Shown here: piece after piece, positions 14,881-23,127 of the stretch
How positions within the stretch are numbered: the stretch's first letter is position 1
Layout of the letters: each line of letters opens with the position of its first letter
NCBI GenBank assembly: GCA_963716245.1
Contig: OY970300.1
Coordinates: forward strand, 1,302,001-1,366,000
Direction of reading: 5' to 3'
DNA length: 64,000 nucleotides
From: VRUE01 sp963716245
GTDB taxonomy: Bacteria > Actinomycetota > Thermoleophilia > Solirubrobacterales > 70-9
Notes under the pieces: model-generated
Told to the model about the DNA's origin: nothing
Database searches by the model: none
What the model saw: the letters and a program-made list of their open reading frames with translations, nothing else
Position numbers and translations under genes: made by a program

Positions 14881-15825
14881 GTGATCCCGAGCCGCGGCAC
14901 GGCGGTCGCGATCGCGCTGCTCTCGGCGGCGCTCGCGGCCGCCGGCTGCGGGCTCGGACCCGGCGAGGGGGTCGGCGAGGTCTCGCTGACCGTGACCCGG
15001 GACTACGGCACCAAGCGGGTGCTGGCTCCGTCGACCGAGGAGGTCGCCGAGTCGGACACGGTGATACGGGTTCTCGACCGCAGCGCCGAGATCGCCACCC
15101 GCTACAGCGGCGACTTCGTCGAGGCGATCGACGGGATCGAAACCGGCCGCAGCGAGGGCCGCGCCTGGGACTGGCTCTACTACGTGAACGGGGTGGAGGC
15201 GGGCGTCGGCGCCGCCGACTACGAGCTGCACGGCGGCGAGGCGATCTGGTGGGACTACCGAGACTGGTCGGCGGCCCTGCGCGTGCCGGCCGTCGTCGGC
15301 TCCTGGCCGCAGCCGTTCCGCGACGGATACGAGGGAGCGGAGAGGCCGACGGCCGTCATCTGCCTCGGTGGTGGGACCGCCTGCGGGGTCGTGCGGACCG
15401 CGCTGCGGCGGGCGGGGGCTGACTTGACCGAGGAGTCGCCCGAGGCCGGGGATCGCGTCCTGGCCGACCGCGCCATCCGAGTCCTGGTCGGCCCGTGGGC
15501 GCGGGTGCGTGCGGACCCCGTGGCGGCGCAGATCGAGAGCGGTCCGCAGACGAGCGGCGTCTTCGCGGGCTTCGAGCGGCGCGGCGGCGCCTATCGCCTG
15601 TCGGGACTCGACGAAGGCGGCGAGGAGGCGCGAGCGTTCGGTCCCGACGCCGGGCTGGTCGCCGCGACGCGCCGCTTCGGCGCGCCCCCGGTGTGGATCG
15701 TCAGCGGCACGAGCCCGGCCGGGGTCCGGGCCGCGGCCGACCTGCTCGGCGTGCCCGCGCTGCGCGACCGCTACGCCGTGGCGGTCGAGGGTGGAGCGCA
15801 GGCCCCGCTGCCGGTGCCGCGATGA
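14881..15825 (+). CDS. DUF4430 lipoprotein, putative cobalamin-binding component
   Basis: A 314-residue lipoprotein: the signal segment ends in a lipobox (LAAAGC). The DUF4430 signature is strong: WDWLYYVNGVEAGVG, followed by GGEAIWWDYRDW. A second domain of about 180 residues follows, with no motif I recognise. GTG 14881 lies 4 nt after the preceding stop. In animal B12 carriers a beta domain like this closes over cobalamin bound to an alpha/alpha barrel; here the matching barrel seems to be fused to the S component at 18552-20447. Substrate capture outside the membrane is inferred. Confidence 0.82.
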   Translation: MIPSRGTAVAIALLSAALAAAGCGLGPGEGVGEVSLTVTRDYGTKRVLAPSTEEVAESDTVIRVLDRSAEIATRYSGDFVEAIDGIETGRSEGRAWDWLYYVNGVEAGVGAADYELHGGEAIWWDYRDWSAALRVPAVVGSWPQPFRDGYEGAERPTAVICLGGGTACGVVRTALRRAGADLTEESPEAGDRVLADRAIRVLVGPWARVRADPVAAQIESGPQTSGVFAGFERRGGAYRLSGLDEGGEEARAFGPDAGLVAATRRFGAPPVWIVSGTSPAGVRAAADLLGVPALRDRYAVAVEGGAQAPLPVPR

Positions 15826-16805
15826 GGTCCCCGTTCGCATACACGCCCCGACCGGGCCCGCTGCAGGCGGCCTCGCCGGGCGCCGCCGTCGTCTACCTGG
15901 GAGCGATCGTCGCCGTCGCCTTCCTCTACTCGAGCCCAATCGTCCTCCTCGCCGCCGGCATGGGCGCCTGCATTGCCGGGGTCGTCGCCGGCGCCAGCGC
16001 CGCGGTGCGGTTCGCGCTCGGGATGGGGCTGACGCTGGCGCTGCTGATCGTCGCCGTCAACGCGCTCGTCGTCGACCGGGGGGAGACGGTGCTCGCCCGG
16101 CTCGGCGAGTGGCCGCTGCTCGGCCGGGTGGACGTGACCGCCGAGGCGATCGCGGCCGGGGCGACGATCGGGCTCCGGGCCGCCGTGGCGATGGTCGCCT
16201 TCGCCGTCTACTCGGCCTGCGTCGATCCCGACCGCGTGCTGCGCGCCCTGCGACCGGTGGCCGGCCGCTCGGCGCTGACGGCGACGCTGATCAGCCGCTT
16301 GGTCCCGGTCGCGGCTGCCGACGCGTCTCGACTCCGCGACGCGGGCCGCCTGCGCGGCCCCGCCGCCGCGCCGCTCGGCCGCGCCGCCCTGGCCCGTCGC
16401 CTGCTCGCCGGCTCCCTGGACCGCGCCGTCGACGTCGCGGCGACGCTGGAGCTCCGCGGCTACGGGCTCGGGCCGCCGCCTCCGCGCCGCTCGATGGAGC
16501 GTTTTTACGGCCTATGGCCCCCAAAAACGCTCCATCGTTCGAGGTTCGACCTGCGCTTCTACCTCATCGGCATCGTCTTGCTCGCGGTCGCGGTGGCCGG
16601 CAAGCTCCTCGGCGCCGACGACTTCAGCGCCTACCCGACGGTGGAGATAGGGCTGGGACCCGCCACGCTCGCGGTCTCGGCGATGGCGATCTTCGCCGGC
16701 TTGGCGCCGGTACGGCGGCGAGCGCGGCCCAGAACGAGCGGGAGTGGAGCGAGGCTCGGAGCGGGACGATCACTGGCAGGACGAACGCGAGCAAGCCGTG
16801 CCTGA
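15822..16805 (+). CDS. ecfT: ECF transporter transmembrane subunit EcfT
   Basis: A 327-residue membrane protein with several hydrophobic helices and the EcfT coupling region (SRLVPVAAADASRLRDAGRLRG, and the later ATLELRGYG), which transmits ATP hydrolysis to the S component. ATG overlaps the lipoprotein stop (ATGA). An unusual in-frame insertion (residues about 224-239) is encoded by a 15-bp perfect palindrome and separates the coupling helices from the last membrane helices. The C-terminus is Arg/Gly-rich and overlaps the ATPase gene by 8 nt. It sits in the cobalamin operon, so it should be a dedicated module. Confidence 0.9.
   Translation: MRSPFAYTPRPGPLQAASPGAAVVYLGAIVAVAFLYSSPIVLLAAGMGACIAGVVAGASAAVRFALGMGLTLALLIVAVNALVVDRGETVLARLGEWPLLGRVDVTAEAIAAGATIGLRAAVAMVAFAVYSACVDPDRVLRALRPVAGRSALTATLISRLVPVAAADASRLRDAGRLRGPAAAPLGRAALARRLLAGSLDRAVDVAATLELRGYGLGPPPPRRSMERFYGLWPPKTLHRSRFDLRFYLIGIVLLAVAVAGKLLGADDFSAYPTVEIGLGPATLAVSAMAIFAGLAPVRRRARPRTSGSGARLGAGRSLAGRTRASRA
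16492..16537. repeat. Dispersed palindrome, copy 1 (inside ecfT, in frame)
   Basis: CGATGGAGCGTTTTT (16492-16506) and its exact complement (16523-16537) form a 15-bp stem around a 16-nt loop containing CTATGG (CCATAG on the other strand). It keeps the ecfT frame open. The T-run next to the loop and the CATA-like loop centre are shared with seven other palindromes in this window. Confidence 0.85.
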
Positions 16806-18555
16806 GTCAGCCACCCGCACCCGGCCGGCGCCCGTCCTGGCCATCGAAGGTCTGAGCTACCGCTATCCCGGCGGGTCCGCTCCGACGAGGGCTGCGTTGA
16901 ACAGCTCAGGGACGTCGAACGTGAGCCTCGCTCTCCGCGACGTGTCTTTGACGCTGGCGCCGGGCGAGTTCGCTCTGCTGGCGGGTCGCTCTGCGTCCGG
17001 CAAGTCGACCCTGCTGCGCGCCGCCTGCGGCCTCGTCCCGCACTTCCACGGCGGCGAGGTGGAGGGCAGTGTGGAGGTCGCCGGGCTCGACGCCATGCGG
17101 GCGGGCCCGGGCGAGCTCGCCGCCGCGGTCGGCTACGTCGCCCAGGATCCCGAGACCCAGGTCGTCTCGACCACCGTCGCGGCCGAGATAGGCCTGCCGC
17201 TCGAGCTGCGCGGCGAATCGCCCGTCTCCCGCGCCCGCGCGGTCGAGGAGGTCGCGCTGGCCCTGGCGATCCCCCACCTGCTCGACCGCACCGTCGACAC
17301 CCTCTCCGGCGGCGAGCTGCAGCGGGTCGCGCTAGCGGCGGCGCTCGTCACCCGCCCCCGGCTGATCCTGCTCGACGAGCCGACCTCCCAGCTGGACCCG
17401 GTCGCCGGTGACGAGCTCGTCTGGCTTCTCCGCCGACTCAACGAGGAGTGGGGGGTGACGGTCCTCCTCGCCGAGCACCGCCTGGAGCGCTGCCTCGCGG
17501 CCGCCGATCGCGTCCTCGCCATGGAGGCGGGCTCGATCGCCTTCGACGGCGCCCCACGCGACTTCCTCCGCTGGGCGCAGGATTCGGACCCGGCGCTGGA
17601 GACCCCCGCCGCGCGCCTCTTTTCGCTGTCGGGCATCGAACCGCTCCCCACCGGTGTTCGCGACGCCCGCCGCGCCCTGGCGTCCGCCGAAGCGGCCCGA
17701 CGGGAGGGGGTCGGGGAGTTCGACGACGCGCGGCGTCCCGCTTTTCGCCCCACCACCTCTGCGAGAGTCACCGACCCCTCGGCGAAGAACCCAGCGCGGC
17801 GTCGCGATCCCCGGCCTCCGCCCAACGCCACCGCTCTCGGAGTACGCGACCTGTGGGTCGAGCTAGACCGAGGAGATGATGTACGGGACGTGCTCCGCGG
17901 GATCGATCTGCACGTCAGCCGTGGAGAACGCTTGGCGCTGATGGGCCGCAACGGGGCCGGCAAGAGCACGCTGCTGCGGACGATCGCGGGGCTCGTCGAG
18001 CCCGCACGCGGACAGGTCTCGGTGCCCGACGGCATCGCCCTGCTCACGCAGAACCCCGGCGATTACCTGGTCCGCGAGCGGGTCGGGGACGAGCTGCCGG
18101 GGGAGCGGGGGACGGCGGCGCTCCGAATCATGGGGCTGGAGCACGCGCTCGACGCGGACCCGCGCGACCTCTCGGGCGGCGAGCGGCAGCGCCTGGCGCT
18201 GGCGATCGCGCTGGCGGGACGTACCGAGGGCGAGGACCTGCCGGGGCTCGTCGCCCTGGACGAGCCGACGCGGGGGATGGACAGGGCGCGCAAGGAGGAC
18301 CTCGTCGAGCTGATCGACGGCCTCGCCGGGCGCGGCGCGGCGGTGGTCGTCGCGACGCATGACGTCGAGTTCGCCGCCGCCTTTGCCGAGCGGGTGGTGC
18401 TGCTCGGCGACGGGGTGGCGATAGCCGACGGGCCCGGCCCGGACGTCCTCTCCGGCGGCTGGTACTTCGCGACCGAGGTCGCGCGCATCCTCGACCTACC
18501 CGGCGTCGTCACGCCGGACCAGGGGGCCGCCGCGCTCGACTGGAGTCGCCGATGA
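16798..18555 (+). CDS. ECF transporter ATPase, two ATP-binding domains fused (EcfA1-EcfA2)
   Basis: A 585-residue protein with two complete ABC domains. Domain 1: Walker A GRSASGKST (63-71), signature LSGGELQR, Walker B LILLDEP. Domain 2: Walker A GRNGAGKST (383-391), signature LSGGERQR, Walker B LVALDEP. A roughly 90-residue poorly conserved, Arg/Pro-rich linker joins them. The pair replaces the separate EcfA and EcfA' subunits. GTG 16798 overlaps ecfT by 8 nt; an earlier ATG at 16744 would lie deep inside ecfT. It powers import with EcfT and the S component encoded next. Confidence 0.92.
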   Translation: MPESATRTRPAPVLAIEGLSYRYPGGSAPTRAALNSSGTSNVSLALRDVSLTLAPGEFALLAGRSASGKSTLLRAACGLVPHFHGGEVEGSVEVAGLDAMRAGPGELAAAVGYVAQDPETQVVSTTVAAEIGLPLELRGESPVSRARAVEEVALALAIPHLLDRTVDTLSGGELQRVALAAALVTRPRLILLDEPTSQLDPVAGDELVWLLRRLNEEWGVTVLLAEHRLERCLAAADRVLAMEAGSIAFDGAPRDFLRWAQDSDPALETPAARLFSLSGIEPLPTGVRDARRALASAEAARREGVGEFDDARRPAFRPTTSARVTDPSAKNPARRRDPRPPPNATALGVRDLWVELDRGDDVRDVLRGIDLHVSRGERLALMGRNGAGKSTLLRTIAGLVEPARGQVSVPDGIALLTQNPGDYLVRERVGDELPGERGTAALRIMGLEHALDADPRDLSGGERQRLALAIALAGRTEGEDLPGLVALDEPTRGMDRARKEDLVELIDGLAGRGAAVVVATHDVEFAAAFAERVVLLGDGVAIADGPGPDVLSGGWYFATEVARILDLPGVVTPDQGAAALDWSRR

Positions 18556-20447
18556 GCTGGGAGCTGGCCAGCTTCGCGATCCTCGGCGCGGTCCTGCTCG
18601 GCGGCTTCGCCTGGTACGAGCGCAGCCGCCCGACCTCGCAGGTCGTCGCGCTGGTCGCCGCCCTGGCGGCGCTCGCCGTGGCGGGGCGGCTCGCCTTCGC
18701 GGCGATCCCCAATGTCGTCGCGACCACCGACATCGTCCTCTTCGCCGGCTACGCGCTCGGGCCCGCGCCCGGCTTCGCGGTCGGGGCGCTGGCCGGGCTC
18801 GTCTCCAACTTCTGGCTCGGCCAGGGGCCGTGGACGCCCTGGCAGATGGCGGGGTGGGGGATGTGCGGCGTCTTCGGGGCCGCGTTGGCGCTCGGCACGC
18901 GCAACGCGGGCCGGCTCACGCTGGCCGCCGCGTGTGGGCTGGCTGCCGTTGCCTACGGCGCTCTGCTGAACTTCTCCCTGATGGCGACCTACGGAGGCGA
19001 GCTTTCGCTGGAGCGGTTCCTGGCGCTGGAGGCGCGCGCCATCCCGTTCGAAATCGCCCACGCGGTCGGCAACGTCACCCTCGCCCTGGTCGCCGGGCCG
19101 GCGATGGTGCGGGCACTGGTCCGCTTCCGGCAGCGCTTCGAGTGGCGGACGCCCGCCGTCGCCGCCGTCCTGCTGACGGCGCTCGCCGTGGCCACCGCGC
19201 TGCCGGCCCAGGCCCAGGGCGCCGAGACCGGCCGGACCGTCGCCTGGCTGAAGGCGACGCAGAACGCCGACGGCGGCTGGGGGCCGTCGACCGATCGCGA
19301 CTCGAGCACCGAGACCACGGCGTGGGTGATGCTGGGGCTCGAGGCCGCCGGGCACAACCCGCTCGACGTCGTGCAGGGCAGCCGCTCGCCGGTCGACTTC
19401 CTGCGCGCCAACGTCTCCGAGCTGGGCAGCAGCGGCGACTTCGCCCGGACGATCCTCGCCCTGCAGGGGGCCGGGGTCGATCCGCGCCGGTTCGGCGGGC
19501 ACAACCTCGTCGAGGCGCTGCTCAAACGGCGGCGCGACAGCGGCTCCTACGAGGGCTGGCCCGGCTCGACCGCCTTCGCCGTGATCGCCCTGCGCTCGGT
19601 CGGGGCGACGAAGAGCCTCGACAGCTCGATCTCCTGGCTCGCCGAGGTGCAGAACGGCGACGGCGGCTGGGGCGACGTGCCTGGGTCCGTCAGCACCGCC
19701 GACGGGACGGGCGCCGTGATGCAGGCGATGCCGCACACCAAGCCGGCGGTCGACGCGCTCACCTATCTGCGCCGGCATCAGCGTGGCGGCGGCGGCTTCG
19801 TCACCGGTGGCACCGGCGCGGTCAACGCGCAGTCGACGGCGTGGGCGGTGCAGGGGATGCTCGCCGTCGGGACCGATCCGGCGACGATCCGGGAGGGTGG
19901 CGAGAGCGCCCTCGACTACCTCGCCGCGCGCCGCGCCGAGGACGGGCACTACCGGTACTCGTCCGAGAGCGATCAGACGCCGGTCTGGGTGACCGGGCAG
20001 GTCCTCGCCGCCGTTGCCGGCGAGTCCTTCCCCGTTCCGGTGCCGGAGCGCAGGCCGCAGGAGTCGCAGCAGCCGTCCACCGATTCGGGCATCTCGCCCG
20101 GCTCGCTGGCCGCGCCGCCGCCGTCGGCCGGTGCCGAAACGTTCCCGACGCTCCCCGAAGCGCCGGGCGCGGGCTCAATCCCCCCCGGCGAAGTGAGCCC
20201 CACGCCCGGGATCCCACCGACGGGCGGCACCCCGCTGCCCCCGACTCCCGGCGTGCCGGGGATTCCCGCGACGCCCGGCCCCGAGGGCGTCGCTCCGGAA
20301 ACCGCGCCGGTGACCCCCGCCGCGCCACCCTTCGAGGCGAGCGAGCCACCGCCACCCGAGCCCTGGGCGCCGGTCGGCATCGGTCTCGGCACCGGCGGCC
20401 TCGCCCTCGGCGGCGTGCTCTTCCTCGGCCGGCGCTTCGGTTGGTAG
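18552..20447 (+). CDS. ECF S component fused to an extracytoplasmic alpha/alpha-toroid domain
   Basis: A 631-residue multi-domain protein. Residues 1-190 are a membrane S component (about six helices, with the typical core FAGYALGPAPGFAVGALAGLVSNF). A further hydrophobic segment (about 195-215) leads to residues about 220-490, a prenyltransferase/squalene-oxidase-type toroid with repeats such as TQNADGGWG and VQNGDGGWG. Then come about 110 Pro/Gly-rich residues and a final membrane helix (about 602-625). The toroid would therefore stand outside the cell, held at both ends. Animal intrinsic factor and transcobalamin have the same barrel fold next to a DUF4430-like domain. With the riboswitch, cobalamin is the likely substrate. 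ATG overlaps the ATPase stop. Confidence 0.85.
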   Translation: MSWELASFAILGAVLLGGFAWYERSRPTSQVVALVAALAALAVAGRLAFAAIPNVVATTDIVLFAGYALGPAPGFAVGALAGLVSNFWLGQGPWTPWQMAGWGMCGVFGAALALGTRNAGRLTLAAACGLAAVAYGALLNFSLMATYGGELSLERFLALEARAIPFEIAHAVGNVTLALVAGPAMVRALVRFRQRFEWRTPAVAAVLLTALAVATALPAQAQGAETGRTVAWLKATQNADGGWGPSTDRDSSTETTAWVMLGLEAAGHNPLDVVQGSRSPVDFLRANVSELGSSGDFARTILALQGAGVDPRRFGGHNLVEALLKRRRDSGSYEGWPGSTAFAVIALRSVGATKSLDSSISWLAEVQNGDGGWGDVPGSVSTADGTGAVMQAMPHTKPAVDALTYLRRHQRGGGGFVTGGTGAVNAQSTAWAVQGMLAVGTDPATIREGGESALDYLAARRAEDGHYRYSSESDQTPVWVTGQVLAAVAGESFPVPVPERRPQESQQPSTDSGISPGSLAAPPPSAGAETFPTLPEAPGAGSIPPGEVSPTPGIPPTGGTPLPPTPGVPGIPATPGPEGVAPETAPVTPAAPPFEASEPPPPEPWAPVGIGLGTGGLALGGVLFLGRRFGW

Positions 20448-20479
20448 TACCTGCCCTGAGCGCCCCGGCAAGCCGCGTC

Positions 20480-20784
20480 CCTGAAAGCGAAACGGCCCGC
20501 AAGGCGGGCCGGATCTTGGGTGACCGCTGATAGCGGCCCCGCCTGACAACCGATCTTCGGAGGTTACCAAGAAGCCCCACCACCGCTCGATGCTCGCAGA
20601 GATGCGAGGGTGGATCGTGCAGCGGGTGACTAACCCGCAGGTCGCATGACTGTTGCACCTCGATCCATCTCCTCGCTCTCGGCGATTCAGCGGAGGGCGA
20701 GGGACTCGAACCCCATCCAGGTGTCACCCTGGACCCCTCGGTTGTCAAGCGGGGGCCTCCACCAGGAGGCTTCACCCTCCGCCG
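20480..20784 (-). ncRNA. Structured RNA with a tRNA-Sec/allo-tRNA-like domain
   Basis: The 5' part (20691-20780) folds like a tRNA with a long variable arm: acceptor GGAGGGTG/CGCCCTCC (8 bp, extendable to 9), a 6-bp D stem GCCTCC/GGAGGC closed by TGGT, variable arm TCCAGG/CCTGGA, T stem GGGG/CCCT with loop TTCGAGT, and a G discriminator. The long acceptor and 6-bp D stem are features of tRNA-Sec and allo-tRNAs. The anticodon arm is poor (9-nt loop, bulged A) and reads no UCA; instead 20739-20757 can pair with 20535-20552 downstream. The remaining 180 nt hold further hairpins before the terminator. I cannot name the family. It may be an RNA gene or a decayed tRNA. Confidence 0.55.
20493..20511 (-). 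terminator. Rho-independent terminator, best read on the minus strand
   Basis: CGGCCCGC and GCGGGCCG form an 8-bp stem with a 3-nt loop. On the minus strand it is followed by TTTCGCTTTC, the T-rich tail of an intrinsic terminator; on the plus strand the tail is GATCTTGG. It would end the minus-strand RNA and may also stop the plus-strand cobalamin operon. Confidence 0.7.
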
Positions 20785-20790
20785 TCGGCG

Positions 20791-20818
20791 ACCGTAGCGG
20801 TGAAAGCTGGCATTTCAA
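20791..20818 (-). promoter_or_regulatory. Promoter of the minus-strand structured RNA
   Basis: On the minus strand TTGAAA (20813-20818) and TACGGT (20791-20796) are separated by 16 nt. The predicted start is near 20784, at the first bases of the acceptor-like helix. Confidence 0.6.
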
Positions 20819-20893
20819 GCCGTTTTGCAGCTATTTCACAGAGAAATGACCGTTCCGTCACGAACGTATGAATCTCGTCCCGGGGTCGCGGGC

Positions 20894-20899
20894 TATGTT
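20894..20899 (+). promoter_or_regulatory. Leaderless -10 box of nitroreductase gene
   Basis: TATGTT lies 6 nt before GTG 20906. Confidence 0.5.
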
Positions 20900-20905
20900 C
20901 TCCCC

Positions 20906-21415
20906 GTGGAGCTCGAGACCGCGATCCGCACCCGGCGCACGCACAAGGCGTTCGGGCCCGAGCCGCTCGCGCGCGAGGAGATCGAGGAGCTGCTGGAGCT
21001 CGCCGGCTGGGCGCCGAACCACAACCTGACCGCGCCGTGGCGCTTCCGGGTGCTCGGGCCGAAGGCGCTGGCGCGGCTGAAGGAGGTGGCGGGCCCGGAG
21101 GGCGCCGCCAAGCTCGACCGGGCTCCGACGCTGATCGTCGTCTCCTGCGCCCTCTGCGGCGACTCGGTCCAGGACGAGGAGGACCTGCACGCGACCGCCG
21201 TCGCCGCCTACATCGTGCTGCTTGCCGCGCACGGCCGGGGGCTCGCCGGCTACTGGCGCACGCCGAAGCTGCTGCGCGGCGAGGAGGGCCGCCGCGCCGT
21301 CGACCTGCCGCCCGACGAGCGATTCGTCGGCCTCCTCCACCTGGGCCGGCCGCGCCAGGAGAAGCCGGCGCCGCCGCGTCCGCCCGTCGAGCAGACGACC
21401 GTCTTCCTCGCCTGA
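20906..21415 (+). CDS. Nitroreductase-family FMN oxidoreductase
   Basis: A 169-residue short nitroreductase. RTRRTHKAF near the N-terminus is the FMN-phosphate-binding start typical of the family, followed by LLELAGWAPNHNLTAPWRF. The later LAAHGRGLAGYWRT and LPPDERFVGLLHLG are standard family elements. Members reduce nitro groups, quinones or flavins with NAD(P)H; the size is like the YdjA branch. GTG 20906 is chosen from the family N-terminus and the -10 box 6 nt before it; upstream in-frame ATGs would add unrelated sequence. It overlaps the next ATG by one base. Confidence 0.83.
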   Translation: MELETAIRTRRTHKAFGPEPLAREEIEELLELAGWAPNHNLTAPWRFRVLGPKALARLKEVAGPEGAAKLDRAPTLIVVSCALCGDSVQDEEDLHATAVAAYIVLLAAHGRGLAGYWRTPKLLRGEEGRRAVDLPPDERFVGLLHLGRPRQEKPAPPRPPVEQTTVFLA

Positions 21416-23106
21416 TGCTCTCCCGCGCCGCAGCCCTGGAGGCGGTCGCCGGACAGCGCTTCGAGGTGCTCGTGATCGGCGGGGGGATCACCGGCGCCGG
21501 CGTCGCCCTCGACGCCGCCTCGCGCGGTTACTCGGTCGCCCTGCTGGAGCGCGACGACTACGCGTCGGGCACCTCCAGCCGCTCCTCGAAGATGGTCCAC
21601 GGCGGCCTCCGCTACCTGCAGAACTTCGACCTCGGCCTGGTCCGCGAGGCGCTGCTCGAGCGGCAGCTGATGGTCCAGCTCGCGCCCCACCTCGTCTACC
21701 CGACCCCCTTCCTCGTCCCCTACCTCGGCGAGGAGCGGCGCGACCGCCGGATCGGGATCGGCCTCAACATGTACGACGTGATGGCGACGACGCGGGTCGG
21801 TCGCAGCCGCCGCGAGATGCGCTCCTCCAAGGACGTCGACGAGGACTTCTACTGGTCGCCGGACCGCCACCGCAGCATCGACCGCGACGAGCTGCTCGAG
21901 CTCGTCCCCTCGCTCGACCCCCGCGACCCGAAGGGGGCCTATCTCTTCTTCGACTGCCAGACCGACGACGTGCGGCTGGTCCTCACCGCGCTCGGCGAGG
22001 CGCACCGCTTCGGCGCGGTCACCCTGAACGGGGCCGAGGTGACCGAGCTGCTGACCGACGGGCGGGGCCTGGCCTCCGGCGTCGCCTTCGTCGAGACCGA
22101 GTCCGGCGAGCGCTTCGAGGTCGAGGCCGACCACGTCGTCAACGCGACCGGCGTCTGGGCCGACCGGATCCGCTCCGAGGTGGTCGAGGAGGAGGACGTA
22201 CCGCGGATCGCGCCCAGCCGCGGGACCCACCTGCTGCTAGACCGTGCCGACCTCTCGACCGGCAGCGCCGCCTGCGTCGTCCCGGCGGGGGAGGGGCGGG
22301 CGATCTTCGCCCTGCCCTGGTACGGGCGCACCCTGGTCGGGACGACCGACAACGACTTCGACGGCGACATCGACCACCCCCGGCCCGGCCGCGACGACGT
22401 CGAGTACCTGCTCGACGCGGTTAACGCCTTCTGGGGCACCTCGCTCGGCGCGGGCGACCTGGTCGGCGCCTACGCCGGCGTGCGGCCGCTGATCTCGACC
22501 GGCGACCCGAAGAAGTCGGTCGACATCTCGCGCAAAGCCGAGCTCTACGAGACCTCCTCGGGGATGCTGACGATCACCGGCGGCAAGCTGACCACCTGGC
22601 GGCGGATGGCGAAGCAGACGGTCGACCGGCTGGTCGAGCGCGAGGGCCGCGAGGCGCCCTGCCGCACCGCCGAGATCCCGCTGGGGATGGAGGCGCGGCG
22701 CGAGGACCTGGAGGGTCCGGACGGCGTCGGCGACGAGTCGATCTCCCAACTCGCCTTCCGCTACGGGCACGCGACCCGCGCCGTGCTCGACCTCGCCTGG
22801 AAGGACGCGAGGATGGCGCGGCCGATCGTCCCCGGCCGTCCCGACCTGCTCGCCGAGGCGGCGATCGCGGCCCGGCTCGAGCAGGCCCGCAGCGTCGCCG
22901 ACGTGCTGCTGCGGCGCACCCGGCTCGGGATCCTCGCCGCCCCGCAGCTGCGCGGGGCCGATGCGGTGCGCCCCGTCGCCGAGGCGATGGGGCAGGAGCT
23001 GGGCTGGTCACGGCGGCGGGTCAAGCGCGAGGCGGAGGCATGGCCCGCCGCGGCCGCCCGGGCCGGCGTCGACCCCGCCGCGGCCGACGCCGCCTCGGCC
23101 GTCTAG
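21415..23106 (+). CDS. glpD: Glycerol-3-phosphate dehydrogenase (FAD, aerobic type)
   Basis: A 563-residue flavoprotein. The N-terminal FAD motif VIGGGITGAGVALDAASRGYSVALLE is followed by DYASGTSSRSSKMVHGGLRYL, the GlpD fingerprint. FALPWYGRTLVGTTD and GKLTTWRRMA occur later, and the C-terminal domain (about 400-563) is the helical DAO_C cap. It oxidises glycerol-3-phosphate to dihydroxyacetone phosphate and feeds electrons to the quinone pool from the inner membrane face. The start overlaps the nitroreductase stop (TGATG), so the pair is probably one transcript. The length is normal. Confidence 0.95.
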   Translation: MLSRAAALEAVAGQRFEVLVIGGGITGAGVALDAASRGYSVALLERDDYASGTSSRSSKMVHGGLRYLQNFDLGLVREALLERQLMVQLAPHLVYPTPFLVPYLGEERRDRRIGIGLNMYDVMATTRVGRSRREMRSSKDVDEDFYWSPDRHRSIDRDELLELVPSLDPRDPKGAYLFFDCQTDDVRLVLTALGEAHRFGAVTLNGAEVTELLTDGRGLASGVAFVETESGERFEVEADHVVNATGVWADRIRSEVVEEEDVPRIAPSRGTHLLLDRADLSTGSAACVVPAGEGRAIFALPWYGRTLVGTTDNDFDGDIDHPRPGRDDVEYLLDAVNAFWGTSLGAGDLVGAYAGVRPLISTGDPKKSVDISRKAELYETSSGMLTITGGKLTTWRRMAKQTVDRLVEREGREAPCRTAEIPLGMEARREDLEGPDGVGDESISQLAFRYGHATRAVLDLAWKDARMARPIVPGRPDLLAEAAIAARLEQARSVADVLLRRTRLGILAAPQLRGADAVRPVAEAMGQELGWSRRRVKREAEAWPAAAARAGVDPAAADAASAV

Positions 23107-23115
23107 CCCCTCCAC

Positions 23116-23121
23116 TAACCT
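23116..23121 (+). promoter_or_regulatory. Leaderless -10 box of transaldolase-like gene
   Basis: TAACCT lies 6 nt before ATG 23128. Confidence 0.5.
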
Positions 23122-23127
23122 GGGGAC

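Noticed and set aside
20691..20780. Calling this a selC (tRNA-Sec) gene
   Set aside because: The acceptor and D arm fit, but no UCA anticodon can be placed and the anticodon stem is mismatched. No selenoprotein or sel gene is in the window.
20480..20784. tmRNA (ssrA)
   Set aside because: The T-arm and acceptor 3' strand lie in the first third of the RNA, and no tag sequence ending in an ALAA-like peptide is encoded.
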